Source: Planctomycetaceae bacterium (GTDB lineage: Bacteria; Planctomycetota; Planctomycetia; Planctomycetales; Planctomycetaceae). Taken from it: a DNA stretch of 64,000 nt. Where the stretch lies: NCBI GenBank assembly GCA_041398825.1, contig JAWKTX010000003.1, positions 186,001-250,000 of the forward strand, in the 5' to 3' direction. The notes beneath the pieces are model-generated. The model saw only the letters and a list, made by a program, of their open reading frames with translations, had not been told where the DNA came from and did no database searches. Of this stretch, positions 54,375 to 63,700 are shown piece after piece. Numbering within the stretch: the stretch's first letter is position 1; every line of letters begins with the position of its first letter. A program made the translations under genes and the position numbers.

Positions 54375-55757
54375 TCATCGTCGATCGTTCATCTGCAGTA
54401 TTGACTTCAGTTGCTCGCTCGCCGCTCCGGCTCGATCAAAATGCGGGTCAAGCCGCAGGCATTGTGCATAGCCAGCCATCGCCTTGTCAAACTCTCCGAT
54501 GGCTCTGTTTGTTTCTCCCAGGTAAAACCACGCCTCGGCATGCGCAGGCTGCATTATCACACATTCCTGCAGACCCTCCAATGCTGTACTGAGTTCGTTG
54601 TCCCGAAATGCCTCAACTGACCGCAAGTATCGGACTCGCTCCTGGTGCAAAGCCTGTTGCTCAACATTATTCGCGTAAGAATCAGCCAGCAACTGATGCA
54701 AATCCACTGATGGCTTCATGGCAAGAGCACGTTCCCAGATCTGCCGCGCTTTTTCCTCTCGACCTTCCTGCTGCAGAATCAACCCTTCGAGTTCCAGAAT
54801 GTCGGTCCCGTCGTTCGAATTCTTTCGAATCTCGCTAATCAGGCTGCGCGTGGCCTGCAGGTTGCCGAGTCCAAATTCAACATGAGCTGCTGCCAGAAAA
54901 ACCGACCGATAGTTCCATAATTCATTTCGTCGAATGATCCGAAGGGCTTGAGCCAGTGCTGCTTGTCGCTCCTGAAGCGTGCCGGTATTTTTGAGCTGCA
55001 TAGCCTGTGAAAGAACGGCCGAAACTCCGTGCCTGGCAGCGAACATCGTGATGAAGCTCTGTCCATATTCCAGCACCAGCATGTAAGTGGCGCGTTGCTC
55101 GCGGGACGCCCATTCCTCAACAGCTGCGGGATCATTTCTCAAACGTGCCAACTGAAGCTGAAGCTGTGTCAACTTGAGAGAATTCGGATATGCGGCGAGT
55201 TGTTCCTGCAACAGTGTGGATGCTTCATCGAGACGATCAGTTCGCAACAGAATTCGTATCAGCTGATAGGTGGCTGCTGCCGAATTCGGAGTTTTCCGGA
55301 ATGATTTTTCTGCATCCGCCTCGTTACCATCTCTTAAGTGACAGCGACCGATCTGGTACCAGCAAGTTTCCGCCAGTTGCGGGTCGGCCCGTCGAATGGT
55401 GGCTTTGAATGCTTCAACAGCCTCAGCGGTCTTGCCAACTCTTTCCAGACAAAATGCCTTCCCGTACATCGCCTGATCATCGTCCGGAGCCATTCCGGCG
55501 GCGTGATCGAAGCAACGCTCTGCTGCAAGATAGAACCCCGTCCCCAGATAGGATTCGGCAAGGTAACGCCAGTCTTCGCTGCTGCCTTCAATGGCTCTGA
55601 GACGCAGGTTCTGGATTTCGTCGGCGGCGTCATCATCAAGTTTGTTGAGATTCGGAACCGGAGGCACTGACATCCTGAGTCTTCGGACAACAACCACGGA
55701 AGTAGCAACGGATTCCAGGAGGATCACGGCCAGCAACAGTTTGAATGCTGTTTTCAT
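54375..55757 (-). CDS. TPR-repeat protein with N-terminal membrane anchor
   Basis: 460 residues. A single hydrophobic segment (about 5-25) anchors or exports the protein. The remainder is a chain of TPR-like helix pairs, e.g. EDWRYLAESYLGTGFYLAAE near 60, DPQLAETCWYQIGRC near 127 and HAEAWFYLGETNRAIGEFDK near 410. It probably mediates protein-protein contacts in the periplasm. Its start overlaps the stop of the FG-GAP gene by four bases (ATGA-type), indicating translational coupling. It resembles the TPR half of the CRTAC1 lipoprotein downstream in style. Confidence 0.82.
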   Translation of the reverse strand: MKTAFKLLLAVILLESVATSVVVVRRLRMSVPPVPNLNKLDDDAADEIQNLRLRAIEGSSEDWRYLAESYLGTGFYLAAERCFDHAAGMAPDDDQAMYGKAFCLERVGKTAEAVEAFKATIRRADPQLAETCWYQIGRCHLRDGNEADAEKSFRKTPNSAAATYQLIRILLRTDRLDEASTLLQEQLAAYPNSLKLTQLQLQLARLRNDPAAVEEWASREQRATYMLVLEYGQSFITMFAARHGVSAVLSQAMQLKNTGTLQERQAALAQALRIIRRNELWNYRSVFLAAAHVEFGLGNLQATRSLISEIRKNSNDGTDILELEGLILQQEGREEKARQIWERALAMKPSVDLHQLLADSYANNVEQQALHQERVRYLRSVEAFRDNELSTALEGLQECVIMQPAHAEAWFYLGETNRAIGEFDKAMAGYAQCLRLDPHFDRAGAASEQLKSILQMNDRR

Positions 55758-57091
55758 TTTGTCAGCACCACCTTCCCTGTCGCGTTCGGGACACCCTGGT
55801 TCTGCCAGATCGTGACCCGACCAATGCGATCATAGGGACCGCGGATATGCAGACCTCCCGCGACAATGTCGTTAATCCCGTCTCCCGAAATGTCACCGAT
55901 GGAGACTGTGACCAGATGGGTCGGAGCGCTGGCCACCTGCCATGTCGTGAAATTCTGCTGACCATCATTCTCGAGCCAGACCAGGCTGGCACGATCTGAT
56001 GCATCCCAGACATTAGCCATGCTGACCAGGGCAACATCGTTGTCACCATCCCCGTCCAGATCACCCACATCGGCGGCGTAGGTTCCGCCGAGCGTCGCAA
56101 TTCTCCGGCTTTCGAAATTCCAGTCTCCCTTGTTCTCCAGCCAGAAGCAACCGTGGTAAGGCTGGGGAAAGGGATCGAAATCTTCAAGGTTGTCACCAGC
56201 AGGAAGTAGCAGGTCCATGTCGCCATCCTGATCCAGATCGGACTTGACCAGACCGGCGCTCCCGAGGTCAAAATTCCAGGTAAACCAGATTTTTCTCGCT
56301 TTGAACTGCCCGGTGCCCGTGTTCTCGAACCCCCAGATTTCTTCTTCATCCTGTGAAATCACGGCGGCAAAATCGAGATCGCCGTCGCCATCAAAATCTG
56401 CCGCAGGCACATGAATGACGCCCGGAGCCGTCAGCAGTTCGTGCCGGACAAAATGGAGCTCGCCCCGGTTCTCAAGCCACAGAACTTGACCTCGGTTGTA
56501 CCCGAACACTGCAACAGCGAAATCGATGTCACCGTCTCCGTCAAAATCCCCCGGCTGTACATCGGCGACTCTTCGCACATCGTCCAGGATGACATGCGGT
56601 TGAAAACTTCCTGAATCGTTGACCAGCAGGATCACCTTGCCAATAACGTCGTCGTCCGGTTCGATGTTGCCGAGAACCGCCACCGCGATATCCGGATCAA
56701 GATCGCCATCGATGTCGCACAATGTTGCATGGGCGGGAGCGATGACATCTTCGAGTATTGTCTGTTCATTCCATAAGCCCGATGCATACTGCATAACAGA
56801 GACAGTATTGCGACCTGCATCACAGACGATAATCCCGTTCCCGCTGGTGCCTGATGTGCCGGTCAGCCCGGTCACTGGCTGCACATCGACATGACAGATT
56901 CTCGGATGCCCGACCGGAGCGGATGGAATCACCTGCCGGAACGCCAGCTTCGATGTTGGAAACTGTGAGCCATCCACCGGCATTTCCACCTGAAGTTCTG
57001 TCGCAGGGACCAGCGGTAATAGCAGGTAAGTACAGATGGGTATTGCCATCGCTGTAATCACCAGAAGAATGAGCTTCCACTGAGGTTTCAT
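55754..57091 (-). CDS. FG-GAP/VCBS-repeat protein, membrane-anchored or exported
   Basis: 445 residues from the ATG at 57091. A hydrophobic N-terminus (about 5-28) is followed by a beta-propeller of FG-GAP/VCBS repeats with calcium-binding loops: CDIDGDLDPDIAVAVLG, DFDGDGDIDFAVAV, DFDGDGDLDFAAV, SDLDQDGDMDLLLP and DLDGDGDNDVALV. Loops of this type bind calcium in integrin-like propellers. It is six bases downstream of the YfcE-like gene and overlaps the TPR gene by four bases, so all three are probably one operon. Function unknown. Confidence 0.85.
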   Translation of the reverse strand: MKPQWKLILLVITAMAIPICTYLLLPLVPATELQVEMPVDGSQFPTSKLAFRQVIPSAPVGHPRICHVDVQPVTGLTGTSGTSGNGIIVCDAGRNTVSVMQYASGLWNEQTILEDVIAPAHATLCDIDGDLDPDIAVAVLGNIEPDDDVIGKVILLVNDSGSFQPHVILDDVRRVADVQPGDFDGDGDIDFAVAVFGYNRGQVLWLENRGELHFVRHELLTAPGVIHVPAADFDGDGDLDFAAVISQDEEEIWGFENTGTGQFKARKIWFTWNFDLGSAGLVKSDLDQDGDMDLLLPAGDNLEDFDPFPQPYHGCFWLENKGDWNFESRRIATLGGTYAADVGDLDGDGDNDVALVSMANVWDASDRASLVWLENDGQQNFTTWQVASAPTHLVTVSIGDISGDGINDIVAGGLHIRGPYDRIGRVTIWQNQGVPNATGKVVLTK

Positions 57092-57097
57092 CACCGA

Positions 57098-57622
57098 CTA
57101 TCCTGGCTCCGGAATGAAGACACCTGGAGACATTTCCGGCAGGGAAAGAATCTCTGCTTCACGAGTTTCAGTATCAACTACGGCGACCGTCGGTTTCCGA
57201 AACATCCATCCGCCGACTTCACCTGGGTTTACGAATAAGCGTCCATGCCGATCCTTCGCAACACTCGATCGATGCGTATGCGCAAAGATGACGACATCAG
57301 CACCATCGATGCAGTTTCGAATGTCTTCCAGCTGATGGGCCATCAGGAAGTGAACGCCGTCGGGTGATCTCCAGCAGATCGCTCCAAAGCCGACAGTACC
57401 GATAATCTTCATCCCGCCGAGGATGCCGGTTTGATTGCCGTCGTTGTCACCAAAGCAGGAAATGACGGGGCACGTCAGTTTGCGCATAGACGGTACGACG
57501 AGCGGTGATACGAAGTCACCAGCCAGCAGAACTGCTCTCACCTGAAGGTAGTTAAAGAGATTGATTGCGTGCCGAAGATTATCCACGTTGTCGTGAATAT
57601 CTGACATGATGCCGATTTTCAT
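57098..57622 (-). CDS. YfcE/MJ0936-type metallophosphoesterase
   Basis: 174 residues from the ATG at 57622; an open frame to 57694 crosses the upstream terminator. Calcineurin-like motifs are KIGIMSDIHDN (metal Asp/His), LLAGDFV, CFGDNDGN and FAHTHRSS followed by FVNPGEVGG. This is the compact YfcE/MJ0936 phosphodiesterase family. Substrate unknown. It is tightly linked to the FG-GAP and TPR genes (six-base gap). Confidence 0.88.
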   Translation of the reverse strand: MKIGIMSDIHDNVDNLRHAINLFNYLQVRAVLLAGDFVSPLVVPSMRKLTCPVISCFGDNDGNQTGILGGMKIIGTVGFGAICWRSPDGVHFLMAHQLEDIRNCIDGADVVIFAHTHRSSVAKDRHGRLFVNPGEVGGWMFRKPTVAVVDTETREAEILSLPEMSPGVFIPEPG

Positions 57623-57664
57623 TCGGGAACATTCTTCCAGGGGGAGTTGAAAATGATCAGGGCA

Positions 57665-57703
57665 CCAAAAATAAGGCCTGACGATGAAGGACATCGCCAG
57701 GCC
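57665..57703 (-). terminator. Rho-independent terminator after the Gfo/Idh/MocA gene
   Basis: GGCCTG-a-CGATG (57675-57686) and CATCG-c-CAGGCC (57692-57703) pair around AAGGA. On the minus strand the hairpin is followed by TTATTTTTGG. It is 36 bp past the stop at 57739 and separates that gene from the YfcE-like operon. Confidence 0.88.
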
Positions 57704-57738
57704 GTTATTCGTTCAAGCGGGGCTCCTCAACGAATCGA

Positions 57739-59100
57739 TCACAAAACCTTTGTCACACCGGGCATTGGAATCGCGTATTCGAGGTTCTCATTCGGAAGCA
57801 CTGGCGGCGTGTCTTCAAAGCTATGGTACTGCTCCACTGGTGAGATGCGAACTTCACTCGCCAACGCATCTTTCCATGAAACAGGCTTCCCGGAATACGT
57901 CGCCATACGCCCCAGTACTGATGTCATACTACTGTAGGCACCGTACTCCGCTTCATTGGGGATTCGACCCGCTCGCAGGTCAGCGAACAGATCGTGGTGT
58001 TCCTGCTGGTGGCCATCATGCAGACCGCCGCGGCGTTTGCCGTTGGCGTCCTTCTTCGGGAACTCCCATTTCACATTGCCCTTCGCGTCATAGATGATCC
58101 CGTCAGCGAGGTGGCAAAATCCATCGCTGCCGTGGGCGTATTCATCCACTTCATTCCAGCAGTTTGGAATATGCCGACATTGACTCAGCAGTGGCACTTT
58201 TATGCCATCGCTGTCTTCATAAGTGAATTCAACGAAGTGATGGTCGTAGATCTCGCCGTATTCTTTTCCGGTTCGAACCTGACGCCCCCCCTGGCCCTGG
58301 GCCATGACTGGATAACCTTTCATCAGCCAGTTGATGACGTCCAGATTGTGAATGTGCTGTTCGGTGATGTGGTCACCGCAAAGCCAGTTAAAGTAGTACC
58401 AGTTTCTCATCTGGTATTCCATTTCTGTTTGTCCATCCTTGCGAGGGCGGACCCAGACACCAGCACCGTTCCAATAGCAACGAGTTGCCACAATTCGGCC
58501 GATGGCGCCATCATGAAGTCGCTGGATCGTTTCTTTGTAGATGGGTTCGTGGTGACGCTGAAGACCAACAGCCACAGCCAGATTCTTCGCTTTGGCTTCC
58601 TGTGCGACCGCAACTACCTTTCGTACACCTGCGGCATCGACAGCGACAGGTTTCTCCATGAAAACGTGTTTGCCAGCGTTGATTGCTGCTTCGAAATGCA
58701 GAGGACGGAATCCGGGAGACGTCGCCAGGATTACAAGATCGATGTCCTGCTCCAGAACCCGTTGATAGGCATCGAAGCCAACAAAACGACGGTCTTCAGG
58801 GACATCAACTTTGTCTTTGTGGGCTCTGACCAGAGTCTTGTGAGCACTCTCCAGATTGTCAGCAAATGCATCCGCCATCGCGACCAGTTTGGTCGGACCT
58901 TCCGTGTTCATCGCCTGCTCAGCGGCGCCACGACCTCGTCCCCCACATCCGATCAGACCGATCTTGATGGTTTCGTCGTAACTCGTGTGGGCAGCCATGA
59001 CAGGGCTGAGTCCTGTCAGCAGGCTTGCTCCAGCGGTTGCTGCTGAACTGGTCTGCAGAAAACTGCGGCGGGTAGTTGAATCGGAATTGTTTTTCGCCAT
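57739..59100 (-). CDS. Gfo/Idh/MocA-family oxidoreductase with Tat signal
   Basis: 453 residues. The N-terminus has a twin-arginine signal (STTRRSFLQTSSA followed by a hydrophobic stretch to about 36), so it is exported folded with its cofactor. The Rossmann fold carries IGLIGCGGRGRGAAEQA; the family EKP motif occurs in KHVFMEKPVAVDA. The C-terminal alpha/beta domain includes the YNWLCGDHITEQHIHN-like segment with HNLDVINWL. Such exported GFO/IDH/MocA enzymes are abundant in planctomycetes and are thought to act on sugars or glycosides with NAD(P). GGAG lies about 10 bases before the start. A strong terminator follows. Confidence 0.92.
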   Translation of the reverse strand: MAKNNSDSTTRRSFLQTSSAATAGASLLTGLSPVMAAHTSYDETIKIGLIGCGGRGRGAAEQAMNTEGPTKLVAMADAFADNLESAHKTLVRAHKDKVDVPEDRRFVGFDAYQRVLEQDIDLVILATSPGFRPLHFEAAINAGKHVFMEKPVAVDAAGVRKVVAVAQEAKAKNLAVAVGLQRHHEPIYKETIQRLHDGAIGRIVATRCYWNGAGVWVRPRKDGQTEMEYQMRNWYYFNWLCGDHITEQHIHNLDVINWLMKGYPVMAQGQGGRQVRTGKEYGEIYDHHFVEFTYEDSDGIKVPLLSQCRHIPNCWNEVDEYAHGSDGFCHLADGIIYDAKGNVKWEFPKKDANGKRRGGLHDGHQQEHHDLFADLRAGRIPNEAEYGAYSSMTSVLGRMATYSGKPVSWKDALASEVRISPVEQYHSFEDTPPVLPNENLEYAIPMPGVTKVL

Positions 59101-59160
59101 CGCTTTTGGGCTCCGGGTAGATCGGTGAATTTACAGCAAACCAAATGACCGTGTTTCCAT

Positions 59161-59177
59161 GGTAACGTCTTGTTACC
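59161..59177 (-). other. Small hairpin between gltD and the Gfo/Idh/MocA gene
   Basis: GGTAAC and GTTACC pair around GTCTT, in the 98-bp gap downstream of gltD. On the minus strand no T tract follows, so termination is uncertain. Confidence 0.3.
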
Positions 59178-59198
59178 CCAGATCAAAGTCGGTCGAAG

Positions 59199-60698
59199 TT
59201 AAGGTAGATCGGTGGTACCCATGAGGTATCGGTCCACTTCACGTGCCGCTCCACGTCCTTCATTGATTGCCCAGACAACCAGGCTCTGCCCGCGTCGACA
59301 GTCACCGGCGACAAAGACGTTGCTGACGTTCGTGGTGTACTTCTCGTGTTCTGCCGTGAACCAACTCATCCCGCCGCGACCCTCGCGGATATCGATTCCA
59401 AGCTGCTGCGCTGCCGGATGTTCGGGCCCGAGAAATCCGAGTGCCAGGAAGACCAGGTCCGCAGGATATTCCTTCTCACTGCCCGGGATTGGCGTGAATG
59501 GAGCTCCACCTTCGGTGATTTTCTGCCAGTCGACTTCACAGGTCTTAACGGCCTTCACGTTGCCATTTTCATCACCAATGAATTCGAGTGTCTGTACGCA
59601 GAATTCGCGAGGATCGCGGCCAAACTTTGCTGCAGCTTCCTCATGACCATAATCCACACGGAACACGCGAGGCCACTGCGGCCAGGGATTGTTTGACGAA
59701 CGCTGCAACGGCGGCTGTTCGACGATTTCAAAGTTGACAATCGACTTGCATCCATGCCGCAATGATGTGCCCAGACAGTCATTCCCGGTGTCACCACCGC
59801 CGATCACAACCACGTGCTTGTCTTTTGCATTGATGTGGTTTCCATCAGCCAGATTTGAATCCAGAAGGCTCCTGGTATTCGGCCGCAGGAAGTCCATCGC
59901 AAAATGAATTCCCTTGAGCTCCCTTCCCGGAGACGGCAGATCTCTTGGACGAGTAGATCCCGTACAGAGCACTACGGCGTCAAATTCACTCTTCAGCTTG
60001 TCCCCCGGGACATCCCGGCCGATTTCCGTGTTGGTAACAAAAGTGATTCCTTCCTGCTCAAGCAGTTTCACTCGACGTTCAACAATGTCTTTCTTGTCCA
60101 GCTTCATGTTCGGGATGCCATACATCAGCAGGCCGCCCACGCGATCATCCCTTTCAAAAACCGTCACCAGATGGCCAGCCTTATTGAGCTGGGCTGCGCA
60201 GGCAAGCCCGGCCGGGCCTGAGCCGACAACTGCAATCTTCTTCCCTGTACGGGCGGCGGGCGGTTCCGGAACAATCCATCCGTGCTCGAACCCATGATCA
60301 ACGATCGCACATTCGATGTTCTTGATCGTAACCGGGGGTTCATTCACTCCAAGGCAGCAGGAACCCTCACACGGCGCCGGGCAGACTCGCCCGGTAAACT
60401 CAGGGAAATTGTTCGTCTTGTGAAGTCGGTCCAGAGCATCCCGCCAACGACCGTTGTAAACCAGGTCATTCCACTCCGGAATCAGATTATTGATGGGACA
60501 GCCGCTTGCCATATTGGCCATCATCTCGCCGGTATGGCAGAACGGAACTCCGCAATCCATACATCGCGCGCCCTGCTTTCGCAGTTCAGGCTCGTCCATG
60601 TGATTGTGGAATTCGTTCCAATCCAGAATTCGCAGCAGCGGTTCACGGTCGGTTGGTGTCTGTCGGGCAAATTCTTTGAAGCCTGTTGGCTTTCCCAT
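59199..60698 (-). CDS. gltD: Glutamate synthase small subunit
   Basis: 499 residues, normal length. N-terminal cysteines C46, C49, C54, C67 and C106, C110, C114/C115 bind two [4Fe-4S] clusters (ARCMDCGVPFC, VCPAPCEGSCC). The FAD site is VVGSGPAGLACAAQL (159-164 core); a second Rossmann motif HVVVIGGGDTGNDCLG binds NADPH. The C-terminal FAD segment FVAGDCRRGQSLVVWAI is present. It transfers electrons from NADPH to GltB. It lies downstream of gltB, 90 bp apart, with a hairpin in between. Confidence 0.97.
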   Translation of the reverse strand: MGKPTGFKEFARQTPTDREPLLRILDWNEFHNHMDEPELRKQGARCMDCGVPFCHTGEMMANMASGCPINNLIPEWNDLVYNGRWRDALDRLHKTNNFPEFTGRVCPAPCEGSCCLGVNEPPVTIKNIECAIVDHGFEHGWIVPEPPAARTGKKIAVVGSGPAGLACAAQLNKAGHLVTVFERDDRVGGLLMYGIPNMKLDKKDIVERRVKLLEQEGITFVTNTEIGRDVPGDKLKSEFDAVVLCTGSTRPRDLPSPGRELKGIHFAMDFLRPNTRSLLDSNLADGNHINAKDKHVVVIGGGDTGNDCLGTSLRHGCKSIVNFEIVEQPPLQRSSNNPWPQWPRVFRVDYGHEEAAAKFGRDPREFCVQTLEFIGDENGNVKAVKTCEVDWQKITEGGAPFTPIPGSEKEYPADLVFLALGFLGPEHPAAQQLGIDIREGRGGMSWFTAEHEKYTTNVSNVFVAGDCRRGQSLVVWAINEGRGAAREVDRYLMGTTDLP

Positions 60699-60745
60699 GA
60701 CTCTCTACTTTCATTCTTCAGAACGTTGTGCGTGAGTAACTGAAC

Positions 60746-60782
60746 CAGAAGGACCGCCAGCATTGATGGGCGGATCCTTCTG
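60746..60782 (-). promoter_or_regulatory. Hairpin in the gltB-gltD intergenic region
   Basis: CAGAAGGACCGCC-type arm (60746-60758) pairs with GGCGG (60769-60773) and TCCTTCTG (60775-60782), with one bulged A. It lies seven bases past the gltB stop. On the minus strand it is followed by GTTCAG, not a T tract, so an mRNA-processing or partial-termination element is more likely than full termination. Confidence 0.5.
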
Positions 60783-60788
60783 CAGGCG

Positions 60789-63700
60789 TCAGCGAGAAGC
60801 AACAGCGGCTTGTTCTTCGGCAAGCTCTCGAAGTGCTCGTTTGTAGTCCACAGGCATGACTTTCCTGAATTGACGCAGGCTGTTGACCCAGTCGTTCAGG
60901 ATTGATTTTGCCACAGTGGAGCCTGTGTATTTCAGATGGCTTTCGATCATCGTCTTCAGTTCAGACACATCCTGCTCTTCAACGACGTCCTCCAGTTCAA
61001 CCATTTCCAGATTGCAATTCACGAGCAGCTTGCCCTCAGGGTCGAAGACGTAGGCAATGCCACCGGACATGCCAGCAGCAAAATTGCGACCTGTCTGGCC
61101 GAGAATGACGGCTCTGCCGCCCGTCATGTATTCGCAACCATGGTCCCCGACACCCTCGATAACAGCCGATGCTCCGGAATTTCGAACGCAGAATCGTTCG
61201 GCCGCCACTCCTCGGAAGTAGGCCTCACCCGACGTCGCGCCATAGAGCGCGACGTTTCCGATCAGGATGTTTTTCTCAGCGACAAAATCAGACGTTTTCG
61301 GTGGGTACACAATGATCCGCCCACCAGAAAGTCCCTTGCCGGTGTAGTCATTTGCATCTCCCTCAATCTCGATCGTTATGCCGTGGGCCAGCCACGCTCC
61401 GAGACTCTGCCCTGCCGAGCCCAGGGCTTTAATGTGGATCGTGTCTGTCGGCAGACCTTTGGCACCGTGGGCCTTGCTCACTTCGTTGCTCAGTATGGTG
61501 CCGAACGCCCGATCAATATTCTGAATGGTCGTATCAATCCGAACGTGCTTTCGTTCACGGATTGCGGGCTGACATTTCTCCAGAAGTTCCATGTCACGGA
61601 CATTGTCGAGCGCATGATTCTGGTCGACGGTGCAGTAGGTGCCCACGTTTTCGTGAGGCTTCTTTGCCGGCGTCAGAATGGGCGACAGATCGAGGTGTTT
61701 TGCCTTCCAGTGGGCCACATTCTCGTCCAGTTCCAGCATATCAACACGTCCCACCATTTCGTTGATGGTCCGAAATCCCAGTTCGGCCATGATCTCCCGC
61801 GTTTCTTCGGCGACCATGAACAGGTAGTTGACGACGTGTTCCGGCTTGCCCTGAAATTTCCTGCGAAGTTCCTTGTCCTGTGTGGCTATGCCAACCGGAC
61901 AGGTATTCAGATGGCACTTCCGCATCATGATGCAGCCAAGAGTGATCAGGGGGGCAGTTGCAAATCCATATTCTTCTGCTCCCAGCAGTGTTGCGATAAC
62001 AACATCGCGACCGGTCTTCAGCTGACCATCCGTTTGCAGTCGAACCCGACTTCGCAGGTCATTCATCACAAGAGTCTGGTGGGTCTCTGCGATCCCCAGC
62101 TCCCACGGCAGCCCGGCATGCTTGATGCTGGTCAGCGGGGAAGCACCGGTACCACCTTCGAACCCTGAAATCAGGATGTTGTCGGCATGGCCTTTTGACA
62201 CGCCGGTCGCAACTGTTCCCACGCCAACCTCAGAGACCAGCTTGACGCTGATTCGGGCGGCCCGATTCGAATTTTTCAAATCGAATATCAGCTGTGAAAG
62301 GTCTTCAATTGAGTAGATGTCGTGGTGAGGTGGCGGGCTGATCAAGCCCACACCCGGTGTCGAAAGGCGAGTCGCAGCAATGATCTTGTCGACCTTATGA
62401 CCAGGGAGTTCGCCGCCTTCTCCGGGCTTTGCCCCCTGCGAAATCTTGATCTGCAGCTCGTCGGCATTGGTCAGGTACCACGAGGTCACGCCAAATCGTC
62501 CGGACGCGACCTGCTTGATCGCCGATCGACGCAGATCGCCATTCGGATCCGGTGTGAATCGGTCGTACTGTTCTCCGCCTTCACCAGTATTGCTTTTGCC
62601 GCCCAGACGGTTCATCGCAATCGCCAGTGATTCGTGAGACTCTGCCGAGATCGAACCGTAACTCATCGCTCCCGTGCAGAAGCGTTTTACGATTTCCTGA
62701 ACCGGTTCGACTTCACTTAGAGGTACAGGTTTCCCCGTGCGAAACTTCAGCAAACCTCGCAGATTGCATGCACGCACAGTTTCTTTGTTGACCAGCTCTG
62801 CGAAATCGCGATAGGCATTCTTATCCCCGGTTCGAGCCGCTTGCTGAATCCGTCCGATCGTGTGTGGATTCCATGCATGCTTCTCTCCATTCCGTCGCCA
62901 GTGGTAAAGCCCGGGGTTCGGCAGCTCATGCGATATGCTGTCAGGATTCTCCGGGAATCCAAGATGATGTCGCATCAGGGATTCCTGCGCCAGTACGTCA
63001 AATCCCACACCTTTGATCCGGCTCTGAGTTCCGGCAAAGCAAAGGTCAATGACCTCTTTGGCGAGACCAAGTGCTTCGAAGATCTGAGCACCTTTGTAGC
63101 TTTGAAGCGTCGAAATGCCCATCTTGGCCATGACCTTCAACATGCCGTTTGCGACACCGGAGCGGTACGAAGCGATGATGCGATCGTCGTCCCAGTCTTC
63201 GGACAATTTGCCATCAACGCGAGCCTGTCGCAGCGCGTACAAGGCCAGGTAAGGGCTTACGGCATCAGCCCCATAGCCCATCAGAAGACAGAAGTGGTGG
63301 ACTTCACGCGCCTCACCGGTTTCGACAATCAATCCGATCTGTGTGCGTTCTTCATGGCGCACAAGGTGATGATGAACAGCACCCGTCGCCATCAGTGCGC
63401 TCACGGGGACGCGTTCCGCGCTGATCGCCCGGTCAGAAAGAACGATCAGGCTGTAGCCATCGCGAATGGCTTCGCGAGCTTCGCGGCAGATTCGCTCCAG
63501 TGCCGGCTTCAGCCCTTCGGTCCCTTCGGCTCGAGGGTATGTGATGTCGATCGTTCTGCTGCGCCATCCGCGATAGTTGATCCCCTTCAGATTTGCCATC
63601 TGATGATTCGTCAGAATCGGGTGAGGAACAGCAAGGCGGTGACAGTGCTCAGCCTTGGTGTCCAGGAGGTTTCCTTCCGGCCCGATGTAACACTCCAGCG

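Noticed and set aside
57994..59046. 350-codon open frame antisense to the Gfo/Idh/MocA gene
   Set aside because: No ribosome-binding site or domain; fully overlapped by a convincing gene.
60936..62168. 410-codon open frame antisense to gltB
   Set aside because: Opposite a highly conserved enzyme; composition and lack of motifs mark it as a shadow frame.
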